A stretch of 64,000 nt of DNA from an uncultured Roseburia sp. (GTDB lineage Bacteria > Bacillota > Clostridia > Lachnospirales > Lachnospiraceae), in NCBI GenBank assembly GCA_910577925.1, contig CAJTOI010000001.1:72645-136644 (forward strand). Reading direction: 5' to 3'. Position 1 is the first letter of the stretch. Each line of letters opens with the position of its first letter. The notes below the pieces were generated by a model, which was not told the origin of the DNA, did not search any database, and worked only from the letters and a program-made list of their open reading frames with translations. Made by a program: the position numbers and the translations under genes. Shown piece after piece: positions 1 to 7,250 of this stretch.

Positions 1-647
1 ACCATTGTGGCTCCCTCTTCAATCGCCACCTCATAGTCTCCGGTCATACCCATAGACAATACTTCCATAGATACATTATCTATGTTTTTATTTGTTATGT
101 CAACAGATAATTGTTTTATTTTCCGAAAATACGGACGATTCTCCTCCGCGTCCACAACATAGGGTGCAATCGTCATCAATCCTTTGATGCGCAGATTTTC
201 AAGCGCTGCAATCTCCTCCACGAGAAGCATTGCATCCTCCGCGGATGCGCCGAATTTGGATCTCTCACCGGCAATATTGACCTCGACGAGAATCGGGACG
301 ATAATCCCGCGTTTTTTTGCCTGAATGTTGATCTCCTCGGCCAGACGGTACGTGTCCACCGAGTGAATCAGCGCTGCCTGATCAATAATATATTTTACTT
401 TATTCCGCTGCAGATGACCGATCATGTGCCACCTGATATCCGCGGGAAGCTTAGGAATTTTGTCGCACATTTCCTGCGCCTTATTCTCACCGAAATCGCG
501 CACCCCGGTATCATACGCCTCCGTCAGCATCTCAACCGGCTTTGTCTTGCTCACGGCAATCAGCATCACATCCGCCCTCTCCCTGCCTGCGCGCACGCAG
601 GCAGCCGCTATTTTTGTCTCAACCGTATTCAAATTTTCTTTTATCAT
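1..647 (-). CDS. yggS: YggS-family PLP homeostasis protein (3' end cut by window edge)
   Basis: Pyridoxal-5'-phosphate-binding protein of the YggS/PROSC/YBL036C family, a cytosolic single-domain TIM barrel that buffers PLP; no catalytic activity is established for the family. The translation shows the family segments VSKTKP with the PLP lysine, FGENKAQE, WHMIGHLQRNK, and a late segment ending SMGMTGDYEVAIEEGATMV. The gene runs off the window before its stop, so about 215 residues are present. Start ATG at 647 has a GGAGG 8 bases upstream. It lies 20 bases after the HlyD-like gene in the same direction, and clostridial genomes often continue with sepF here. Family call is secure from sequence. 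Confidence 0.93.
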   Translation of the reverse strand, partial: MIKENLNTVETKIAAACVRAGRERADVMLIAVSKTKPVEMLTEAYDTGVRDFGENKAQEMCDKIPKLPADIRWHMIGHLQRNKVKYIIDQAALIHSVDTYRLAEEINIQAKKRGIIVPILVEVNIAGERSKFGASAEDAMLLVEEIAALENLRIKGLMTIAPYVVDAEENRPYFRKIKQLSVDITNKNIDNVSMEVLSMGMTGDYEVAIEEGATM

Positions 648-667
648 CGTTTTCCATCCTCCGTTTT

Positions 668-2059
668 TTACTGAATCAATTCATTTTCATGGATCTTCGT
701 ACCGTCAAGGGCAATGTGGTCATACAGAGCAATGCCGTAGGTAGTGCCGGTGCGCACAATCGTATACTCTTCATTCTGATATAAGATATCAATCTGTTTA
801 AATACGGCGTAGCCTTTATTGATATTGTAGACCCCGCGCAGAACTGCCGTATTCCGTCCCACCGTATAAGTTGCGCTCGAATCCGGCTTTAAGAGAACAT
901 CGTCCCCGGACACGTCCTCGCCGTCGATATAATAAAGCTCCTCCGTCTCATAGTAAATGGTGGGCGTGACAAACTCCGTAATCTTTTTCCCGTCCGAGTC
1001 GGTTCGTTCGACCAGAAGTCCTTTCTGGTTGGAATCTCCGCCCTTCACAAAATATTCGACGGGAACCGTATAAAATTCTTTTTCCGTAATGGCGGAATTG
1101 GGAATTTTAAGCCCGGTCTCCTCATTTAACAGCAGCTCCACTTCCACATAGCGCTCTTTTGCATAGCGTATCATCGCGCTGCGCAGAGACAGCACCAGAT
1201 AATTCGCTCCGTCCTTCTCTTTCAGTGTATAATTGGCGTAGGTCGTTTTGCCGTCCTGCAGAAAGCGCAGGCGCAGGACATTGTCCGCGGCAAGTCTGTT
1301 CACCGTCTCACCGCTTACGGGAATGACAATACTCCACATTTCACTGCGCACCAGCTTATAAATCGGATCCTTTGCCTCTATGGTGTGGTTGTTTCTTGTG
1401 TTGATTTTCGCGTAAGCAGATTCGTCAAACATTTCCGCGGTAATGTCGTCTAACGTCACATCCTCATAGCCGTCGGCGTAGTAGACGACCACGCCGTCCT
1501 CCTTTGCATAGACGCGGTGAAAGGAATTGCCCTGTTCCGCGCCGTCGGCATAGTCCTGAATGCTGTTTAACGCGTTTAAATTTAAAATTTCTTCCAGCGT
1601 GGAGTCCAGATCCTCCTTAAAAGCATACACCTGATAGAAGTTCTTTGAATCGTAGGACAGCTGAAAATCCGAAATCCCTGCCGCGATCTCGTCCAAATGT
1701 TCCGCAGACAGCATCGATACGTCCGCGCTTGCCTCGGACAGACGCTTTGACACGTCCCCGTTTTCATCGACGGAACAGATCAGATTGCCGCATCCGACCT
1801 TTGACGCCTCTTTGACATAGTAATTTAATGTGCCGGAACGATCCGCATAATAGACCTGCTCGTCCCGCAGAATCAGTCCGCGGTAGATATTGTTTTCCGC
1901 CATGGTTCCCTGCTCTACCTCATAGACCGAAATATGCTCTGTCGTCACATAGGTATATACATTGAACACCAGATAAATAAAAATAATTATAAAAATAACG
2001 ATACCGATATTTATATTAAATGGTTTACGATATCTGACAATCTTGCGGTTATCGCTCAA
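668..2059 (-). CDS. HlyD-like single-pass membrane protein of the division-cluster type
   Basis: A 463-residue protein with a short basic N-terminus, one membrane segment (about residues 16-38) and a long extracytoplasmic part. The extracytoplasmic part begins with an HlyD/biotinyl-lipoyl-like hairpin (EVEQGTMAENNIYRGLILRDE). Proteins like this are annotated as HlyD-family periplasmic adaptors in clostridia, but the usual partner ABC transporter and outer-membrane factor are absent here. It precedes yggS with only 20 bases between, a neighbourhood tied to sepF/divIVA in related genomes, so a cell-envelope or division role is plausible but inferred. Start is TTG at 2059 preceded by AGAGG; no better ATG exists. 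Function unproven. Confidence 0.7.
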   Translation of the reverse strand: MSDNRKIVRYRKPFNINIGIVIFIIIFIYLVFNVYTYVTTEHISVYEVEQGTMAENNIYRGLILRDEQVYYADRSGTLNYYVKEASKVGCGNLICSVDENGDVSKRLSEASADVSMLSAEHLDEIAAGISDFQLSYDSKNFYQVYAFKEDLDSTLEEILNLNALNSIQDYADGAEQGNSFHRVYAKEDGVVVYYADGYEDVTLDDITAEMFDESAYAKINTRNNHTIEAKDPIYKLVRSEMWSIVIPVSGETVNRLAADNVLRLRFLQDGKTTYANYTLKEKDGANYLVLSLRSAMIRYAKERYVEVELLLNEETGLKIPNSAITEKEFYTVPVEYFVKGGDSNQKGLLVERTDSDGKKITEFVTPTIYYETEELYYIDGEDVSGDDVLLKPDSSATYTVGRNTAVLRGVYNINKGYAVFKQIDILYQNEEYTIVRTGTTYGIALYDHIALDGTKIHENELIQ

Positions 2060-2168
2060 AATCCTTGTCCTCTCTTATTTCTCTTGCGGGCAGAGACCCG
2101 AAAAATCGTTGTTTTGTATAATTTTTATTTTTACGCAGATACTACAAAAAAAAGGAGGCAATAACGCT

Positions 2169-2381
2169 ATGAATACAAATTGGTTAGACTACACGTTACT
2201 GACACTTGTCATTATAGGCGCAATCAACTGGGGACTGATCGGGTTTTTCCGCTTCGATCTGGTCGCATTTATCTTCGGAGATATGTCCTGGTTCTCCCGC
2301 ATTGTCTATGCAATCGTCGGGATCGGCGGCCTTTATCTCATCAGCCTTTTCGGTCGGATCCGCTCTGTCAGCCAGTCTTAA
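2169..2381 (+). CDS. DUF378 family small membrane protein
   Basis: A 70-residue protein with two membrane segments (about residues 9-27 and 41-62) and the DUF378 signature LTLVIIGAINWGLIG near the N-terminus, as in B. subtilis YuzA. The function of the family is unknown. Start ATG at 2169 is set by AAAGGAGG 8 bases upstream; the longer upstream extension in the same frame lacks a ribosome site. It is the only plus-strand gene in the first 35 kb, divergent from the HlyD-like gene and convergent with the P-loop gene at 2441. A strong hairpin terminator follows. Confidence 0.85.
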   Translation: MNTNWLDYTLLTLVIIGAINWGLIGFFRFDLVAFIFGDMSWFSRIVYAIVGIGGLYLISLFGRIRSVSQS

Positions 2382-2393
2382 ATCTGCACATAA

Positions 2394-2424
2394 AAAGTGC
2401 TGTAACGCTGCGTTACAGCACTTT
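2394..2424. terminator. Bidirectional intrinsic terminator between convergent genes
   Basis: Perfect 14-bp stem (2394-2407 with 2411-2424) and a 3-base loop. It is followed by five T residues when read on the minus strand, so it best ends the P-loop gene at 2441. On the plus strand it directly follows the DUF378 gene but has only a TTT run. Confidence 0.8.
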
Positions 2425-2440
2425 CACTTGATGTAAAATA

Positions 2441-2863
2441 TTACAGGGAAATGACTATTTTTGCCTTTGCAGAATCAGGAAGCGCTGACTCATTTCTTGA
2501 AACACTCAAAATAAATTTTACATTATATTTTTCACTGATTACATCCAGTTTCTGAATCGCATGACATATCTCCTCATCGGTCTCAAGGGACGCGATTGTC
2601 AGAAAACTGTCCAGATACATCTCCTCCAAATCATTGTCCTGCGATACGACGCCGCAGACAAAGCCGAGGAACTCGTCACAGTTGTCAATCGGATAATCGG
2701 TTACATTGATCAGACGAACCTTGTTATTCAATTCGTACATATGCTTCTGACTCTTGTCCAGATAAACGATATTGCCAGATGCAGCCGTCACAGCCGAATT
2801 TACTCTGCTCAGCAGCTCTTTCGTCTTTCCTTTTCCTTTTTCTCCTGCAATAATTTCTATCAT
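2441..2863 (-). CDS. Small P-loop ATPase-like protein, uncharacterised
   Basis: A 140-residue soluble protein with an N-terminal Walker A motif GEKGKGKT (about residues 6-13). It then shows a short Rossmann-like order: a strand ending YLDKS, and a late strand VKFILSVSR that could be Walker B/sensor-like. Such proteins are sometimes labelled PilT-like or twitching-motility ATPase in clostridia, but it lacks PilT's Asp and His boxes, so I do not transfer that name. The first ATG (2869) is only 2 bases from AGGAGG, whereas ATG 2863 has 8 bases, so the latter is chosen. It has its own strong promoter at 2940-2968 and is convergent with DUF378. Confidence 0.75.
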   Translation of the reverse strand: MIEIIAGEKGKGKTKELLSRVNSAVTAASGNIVYLDKSQKHMYELNNKVRLINVTDYPIDNCDEFLGFVCGVVSQDNDLEEMYLDSFLTIASLETDEEICHAIQKLDVISEKYNVKFILSVSRNESALPDSAKAKIVISL

Positions 2864-2939
2864 GGTCATCTCCTCCTAGTTCCTACTGTTTTGCATTTTA
2901 TTCGTTAAATTGAATAAAAACAGTTGTTTATATAAAACA

Positions 2940-2968
2940 ATTATAGTATACATGCATATGAAATACAA
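2940..2968 (-). promoter_or_regulatory. Sigma-A promoter of the P-loop gene with a dyad near +1
   Basis: On the minus strand: -35 TTGTAT, 17-bp spacer, -10 TATAAT, then TTGTTT-TATAT-AAACAA, a 6-bp dyad around the expected transcription start that could be an operator. The leader (2885-2924) can fold into a long imperfect hairpin (ACTGTTTT and TATTC paired with GAATA and AAAACAGT). Confidence 0.65.
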
Positions 2969-2994
2969 TAGAATTTTTTAGAATCAGACCTTCT

Positions 2995-3981
2995 TTAATT
3001 TGCATAGCCCTGCAGTATCTCATTCATCAGCAAATACAGATTGGATCTTCCGTCCGCTTTAAACACGATCGAGATAATCGGTTCGCCTTTTGCATTGTAG
3101 GAATACAGGACAAGACAATAGCCGGCATCCCCCGTGGTGCCCGTCTTGCCGCCGACTACGGTAAATCCCTCGGGAGCCGTCTGGTTCCCCGCGAGATATT
3201 GGTTTGTATTCTCCCAGGTATGCTCGACGGGATTGCCCTCCGCGTCGGTGTATGCGGTATCATAGGATTTTGTCGAGATAAGCTGAACAAATGCTTCGTT
3301 TTTAATTGCTTCGTTAAAAAGCAGGTACATATCATAGACCGAGGTATAGTGATTCTCGTCCGGCAGACCGTTCGGATTCACAAAATGGGACTGTGTCGCC
3401 CCGAGATTTACGGCCTCCTGGTTCATAAGCTCCGCAAACGCTTCCACGCTGCCCGACATGTGCTCGGCGATGGCAATCGCCGCATCGTTTCCGCTGCGCA
3501 GCATCAGCCCGTAGAGCAAATCCCGCATCGTGATCCTGTCGCCCGCTTTCACGCCGCAGACGGAAGAATCCGCCTCCTGATCGGCTGCATTCTCGCTGAC
3601 CGTCACCGTTTCGTCGAGATCGGCCGCATATTTGAGGACGATATAGGCCGTCAGCACTTTTGTGGTGCTTGCAGGATAAAGCTTCGTATATAGATTTTTT
3701 GCGTAGACGACCTCACCGGTCGCAACATTAAACGCGGCTGCACCGCCTGCCACATAAGAATCCGTATCCCCCGTTCCGATTGCGACATCGTCCGCCACGC
3801 ACAGACCGTCGGAGAAAAATGTTTTTTCTTCGGCATTTTTAGAGGCGGCCAGGCCCACGCCGGCTGTCGTCTCATAGATATCATAAGGCCTGGACAGTTC
3901 CTCGACACCGAAGCCGCAGCCGGCCTGAAAAACCAGAACAGCCCCCATAAGGACCGCACACAGCTTATTTGTACATTTCAC
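2995..3981 (-). CDS. dacF: D-alanyl-D-alanine carboxypeptidase lipoprotein (peptidase S11, DacF-like)
   Basis: Low-molecular-weight penicillin-binding protein that trims the terminal D-Ala of peptidoglycan stem peptides outside the membrane. It is 328 residues with a lipoprotein signal peptide (lipobox FQAGC, Cys22). The three catalytic boxes are visible: STTK at Ser105, SGN at 163-165 and KTG at 279-281. The C-terminal beta-rich PBP5 domain found in DacA is absent, as in short S11 enzymes. It is the last gene of the shape/division operon, and its start overlaps the mgsA stop by 17 bases, indicating translational coupling. Confidence 0.9.
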   Translation of the reverse strand: MKCTNKLCAVLMGAVLVFQAGCGFGVEELSRPYDIYETTAGVGLAASKNAEEKTFFSDGLCVADDVAIGTGDTDSYVAGGAAAFNVATGEVVYAKNLYTKLYPASTTKVLTAYIVLKYAADLDETVTVSENAADQEADSSVCGVKAGDRITMRDLLYGLMLRSGNDAAIAIAEHMSGSVEAFAELMNQEAVNLGATQSHFVNPNGLPDENHYTSVYDMYLLFNEAIKNEAFVQLISTKSYDTAYTDAEGNPVEHTWENTNQYLAGNQTAPEGFTVVGGKTGTTGDAGYCLVLYSYNAKGEPIISIVFKADGRSNLYLLMNEILQGYAN

Positions 3982-4360
3982 GCCACTCTAAGTCTCCTCT
4001 GTCTAATGATTTGATCAGCAGTTCCGCGGTTGCAAGGTTGGTTGCAAGGGGAATGTTATGGGTATCGCAAATCCGGATGACATTGTGCACGTCGGGCTCA
4101 TGCGATTTCGGCGTGAGCGGATCCCGCAGAAAAATTACAAGGTCGATTTCATTGTGCTCTATCTGCGCCCCGAGCTGCTGTGCGCCGCCCAAATGTCCGG
4201 CAAGATACTTGTGAATATTTAAGTTTGTGACCTCTTCAATCAGCCGGCCGGTAGTCCCGGTAGCGAACAGTTCGTTTTTACAGAGAATCCCCCGATATGC
4301 AATACAGAAATTCTGCATTAATTTTTTCTTGGAATCATGTGCAATCAGACCTATATTCAT
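3965..4360 (-). CDS. mgsA: Methylglyoxal synthase
   Basis: Converts dihydroxyacetone phosphate to methylglyoxal and phosphate, a bypass of lower glycolysis. The 131-residue protein carries the MGS-like fold signatures: LIAHDSKK at the start, ATGTTGRL phosphate loop, HLGGAQQLGA, IDLVIFLRDPL (catalytic Asp region) and IPLATNLATAE. The open frame reaches 4408, but homologues begin at MNIGLIAHD and GGAGG sits 10 bases before ATG 4360, so that start is used. It is embedded between rodA and dacF, an arrangement common in clostridia without an obvious metabolic reason. Confidence 0.95.
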   Translation of the reverse strand: MNIGLIAHDSKKKLMQNFCIAYRGILCKNELFATGTTGRLIEEVTNLNIHKYLAGHLGGAQQLGAQIEHNEIDLVIFLRDPLTPKSHEPDVHNVIRICDTHNIPLATNLATAELLIKSLDRGDLEWREMYK

Positions 4361-4379
4361 GATGTCAAAAACCTCCCCA

Positions 4380-5483
4380 TTAATATTTTTTCGGCTGCAG
4401 ACCGACATTTAATACCAGCCCGATACCGATATACAGCGACCAGATAGATGTAAGGCCATAACTCACAAAAGGCAGCGTGACGCCCGTATTCGGCATCATT
4501 CCCGTTGCCACACCGATATTTACGATACTCTGAAAACCAATCAATGCCGCCATGCCGGAACAGATCAGTCTGCCCGCCGCATCCTTTGCTTTTCTAGCAA
4601 TAAATATACACTCAATCGTAATGAAAAGCAAGAGCAGAATAATCACGACGGAGCCGACAAAGCCCAGTTCCTCGCCCGCTACCGCAAAAATAAAATCGTT
4701 CTGGGGCTCTAAGATAAATTTGCCGTTTTTGACGGAAGTCGGATCGGTATTGTTTAGGCCTTTCCCCCACAAAAGCCCCGAACCGATCGCCATAATCGAA
4801 TTTTGCTGCTGGTAGGCGATATCCGGATAATCCTCCGGATAAAGCCATGCCATAATACGTCCGATCTGATAAGGGCGGATAAACGGAACCTTATCCTGAA
4901 TAATCAGCGTCATCAGCACCAGAAATGTGGGCACACAGGTCACCAGAACACCGGTGACCAGTTTATAGCTGATTCCCGCCACAAAAAGCATCGCCGCAAA
5001 AATAAGCGTCGTCACGATCGTCGTGGAAAGATTCGGCTGTGCCAGAATCAGGCCAAGCGGTATTCCAACCAGCGCAAAAGAACCGAACAGAACGCCCGCA
5101 CTGTTAATCTTTTCCTCATGTTTCATAAAATAATACGCAAAAAACAGGATCAGAAGAATCTTTACCAGCTCTGAGGGCTGAAACCGAAAGCCGCCGATCT
5201 GGAACCAGCGCTGGGCGCCCTTGCTGTCATCACCTGCCACCATGACAAGAACGAGCATCCCCACGCCGGCCAGATAGATTAACCAGGAAAATTTCAGAAT
5301 GAAATTGTAGTCGATCACGGACACAACCAGCATGAGGGCTATGCCCGAAATCATTCCGATCATCTGCTTTTTCATGTCAGAGGGACTGGCGCTTCCCACC
5401 AGCAAAACTCCGAGCGCATTTAACGCCATCACGAATATAATCAATATGAATTTGTAATTCTTTAGTTTGTATTGTTTCAGCAT
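4380..5483 (-). CDS. rodA: Rod-shape SEDS glycosyltransferase RodA
   Basis: SEDS-family (FtsW/RodA/SpoVE) peptidoglycan polymerase in the membrane that acts with a class B PBP in the elongasome. It is 367 residues with about 10 membrane segments; the conserved QPSE motif (FRFQPSELVK), the AQPN loop with the SEDS Asp region, and the late NTGVTLPFVSYG motif are intact. A TTG two codons upstream (5489) is an alternative start. The cognate class B PBP at 7251 and mreBCD are in the same operon, which favours RodA over FtsW or SpoVE. minE ends 15 bases upstream. Confidence 0.92.
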   Translation of the reverse strand: MLKQYKLKNYKFILIIFVMALNALGVLLVGSASPSDMKKQMIGMISGIALMLVVSVIDYNFILKFSWLIYLAGVGMLVLVMVAGDDSKGAQRWFQIGGFRFQPSELVKILLILFFAYYFMKHEEKINSAGVLFGSFALVGIPLGLILAQPNLSTTIVTTLIFAAMLFVAGISYKLVTGVLVTCVPTFLVLMTLIIQDKVPFIRPYQIGRIMAWLYPEDYPDIAYQQQNSIMAIGSGLLWGKGLNNTDPTSVKNGKFILEPQNDFIFAVAGEELGFVGSVVIILLLLFITIECIFIARKAKDAAGRLICSGMAALIGFQSIVNIGVATGMMPNTGVTLPFVSYGLTSIWSLYIGIGLVLNVGLQPKKY

Positions 5484-5498
5484 CGCCAATATCCATTT

Positions 5499-5720
5499 CT
5501 ATTCCGCACGTCTCGTATAATCGCGCAGGACAATTTTTATCTCCATATTCTCCGGCTCTATATCCACATATTTTGTGATGACTTCGCCGATTTCGTGACG
5601 GATCTGGGACATCGTGTCCTCATCCAGGCGTTTCTTGTCTGCGTCGATCATCAGACGCAGACGCTCTTTTGCAACATTTTTGGATTCTGCGGCCTGTTTC
5701 CGCCTTATTCTATGACACAT
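5499..5720 (-). CDS. minE: Cell division topological specificity factor MinE
   Basis: Stimulates MinD ATPase and drives relief of MinCD inhibition at mid-cell. The 73-residue product has the MinD-activating helix segment NVAKERLRLMIDADKK and a C-terminal dimerisation domain with VDIEPENMEIKI. The frame is open further upstream inside minD, but ATG 5720, one base after the minD stop, fits family length. minD-minE coupling is usual. Together with minC and minD this genome has the oscillating Min type, not only the DivIVA-tethered type. Confidence 0.92.
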   Translation of the reverse strand: MCHRIRRKQAAESKNVAKERLRLMIDADKKRLDEDTMSQIRHEIGEVITKYVDIEPENMEIKIVLRDYTRRAE

Positions 5721-5721
5721 C

Positions 5722-6525
5722 TCACACCCGCTTTCCGGCCGTGCTCGGGGTAAACCATTTTGCAAAAAAGCTCACACGCCTTGTGTAATCCGGAATCTCC
5801 AGTGATTCCCCGACAATTCTCCTCGCCACATTCTGATAGCACTGCTCCGCCGCAGTATGCTTTCCCATCACCGGTTCCCCGTGATTCTGACTGACAATCA
5901 CATTTTCGTCCTCAAGAATCACCCCCAACAGTTCCGTTTCAAGAAGTTCGCGTATATCCGGCAAATCAAGCATATTGCCGTCCTTTACCATCTGTTTCCG
6001 AAAACAGTTTACGAGCACCCGGATATCCTTGCAGCTGCCGTGCTTTAAGAGATTGAGCACACAATCCGCATCGTGAATTGCCGCTATCTGCGGTGTTGTG
6101 ACGACAATAATCCGATCCGCGTCAAATGTGGCGAGATAAAACCCCTCGTCGATACCGGCCGGCGAATCGATCAGGATGTAGTCAAACTCTTCCCGCAGAT
6201 CCGCGAGCAGCTGCTTCATCTGATTCTCTCCAAGTACGTTTCCGGAAGGTTTTACGCAGGAAGACGGAATAATCCAGAGATTCGGATACCGCTTGTCCCG
6301 AATCAGCGCCTGCCGCATGCGGCATTTTCCGCTTAAAATATCCACCAGATTGTAGAGAATCCGGTTTTCGAGTCCCATCACCACATCCAAGTTCCTCAAG
6401 CCGATATCGGTGTCCACCAATACCACCTTTTTATCTAACAGTGAAAGCCCGACTCCGACGTTTGCCGTTGTGGTTGTCTTGCCAACGCCGCCTTTTCCTG
6501 AGGTAAAAGTAATTACTTCACCCAT
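5722..6525 (-). CDS. minD: Septum site-determining ATPase MinD
   Basis: ParA/MinD-family ATPase that recruits MinC to the membrane and is activated by MinE. It is 267 residues with the deviant Walker A GKGGVGKTT (signature Lys11 and Lys16), switch DTDIGLRNLD and DSPAGID. The C-terminal amphipathic membrane-targeting helix lies around residues 250-262 (SFFAKWF). GGAGG precedes ATG 6525. The stop is followed one base later by the minE ATG. Confidence 0.96.
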   Translation of the reverse strand: MGEVITFTSGKGGVGKTTTTANVGVGLSLLDKKVVLVDTDIGLRNLDVVMGLENRILYNLVDILSGKCRMRQALIRDKRYPNLWIIPSSCVKPSGNVLGENQMKQLLADLREEFDYILIDSPAGIDEGFYLATFDADRIIVVTTPQIAAIHDADCVLNLLKHGSCKDIRVLVNCFRKQMVKDGNMLDLPDIRELLETELLGVILEDENVIVSQNHGEPVMGKHTAAEQCYQNVARRIVGESLEIPDYTRRVSFFAKWFTPSTAGKRV

Positions 6526-6554
6526 TTTGGAAGCCTCCTGTTATTTAATATGTT

Positions 6555-7238
6555 TCAGTCTGCCGTAAGCGGACTGATATTAATAATCCCGTCACAGAGC
6601 AAAGCAATCTTTGCCTGTGAGGGTTTATTACGCTTTGAAAAAAGACCTGTTTTCTCTGACGGAATCGCGGCTCCGTAGATCCCTGCAATATTATACTGCT
6701 CCGGGGCAAACCGAAGCGCCGCGATAAAAGATTCGCTTCGTCCCTCAAGTCCTGCGTATGCCCTGCCCGCAAGCGTACCGAGCACAACGATATCGGCTCC
6801 GGAAATCACCGTGGCCCCGGGCGCCACATCGCCTACAATGACAATGCCTTCTTTCGCCGTCAGCTCTTCCCCGGCGGCAATCGTGCCGTAATAAAAGGTT
6901 CCGTCGGCCCGCTTCGCCGTTTCCGCTGCAAACTTCGCGGCATTCTCCTGCTCCTCCATTTTGCGCCGAATCACTGCATCCCGCAGTTCATCCGCCTCTA
7001 TGATGCAGGGAATCTTTATGTCCGTGTGCTCGGTTATGGCATCCACAATCTGATATTTTTCCTCGTCTAAGAGTTCCCTCCCCTCAAAGGATATCGCGAA
7101 AGAAGCTTTCGCAAAAAATTTTTCCGACTCTTTGAACCGGTTTACAATTTCCGAAAGAAGCTCCGGAAAGGAAAGCTCCGGGGAGAGCACCAGATTAATG
7201 CCGCATTTGCTGCTCTTGATCATCACTGTCTGTCCCAT
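6555..7238 (-). CDS. minC: Septum site-determining protein MinC
   Basis: FtsZ assembly inhibitor. It is 227 residues: an N-terminal MinC_N domain (about 1-100) that contacts FtsZ, a linker, and a C-terminal beta-helix (about 115-220). The beta-helix shows turns such as GDVAPGATVISGADIVVLGTL and AGRAYAGLEG that bind MinD. It sits 12 bases after the PBP2 gene and 29 before minD. Family length is normal. Confidence 0.93.
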   Translation of the reverse strand: MGQTVMIKSSKCGINLVLSPELSFPELLSEIVNRFKESEKFFAKASFAISFEGRELLDEEKYQIVDAITEHTDIKIPCIIEADELRDAVIRRKMEEQENAAKFAAETAKRADGTFYYGTIAAGEELTAKEGIVIVGDVAPGATVISGADIVVLGTLAGRAYAGLEGRSESFIAALRFAPEQYNIAGIYGAAIPSEKTGLFSKRNKPSQAKIALLCDGIINISPLTAD

Positions 7239-7250
7239 GAAAAACCTCCG

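Noticed and set aside
668..2059. Complete HlyD-dependent export system
   Set aside because: No ABC transporter or outer-membrane component is adjacent, and the organism is a Gram-positive type; only the HlyD-like fold is supported.
2441..2863. PilT-type twitching motility ATPase
   Set aside because: Only a Walker A motif and small size support it; Asp and His boxes of PilT are missing and no pilus genes are nearby.
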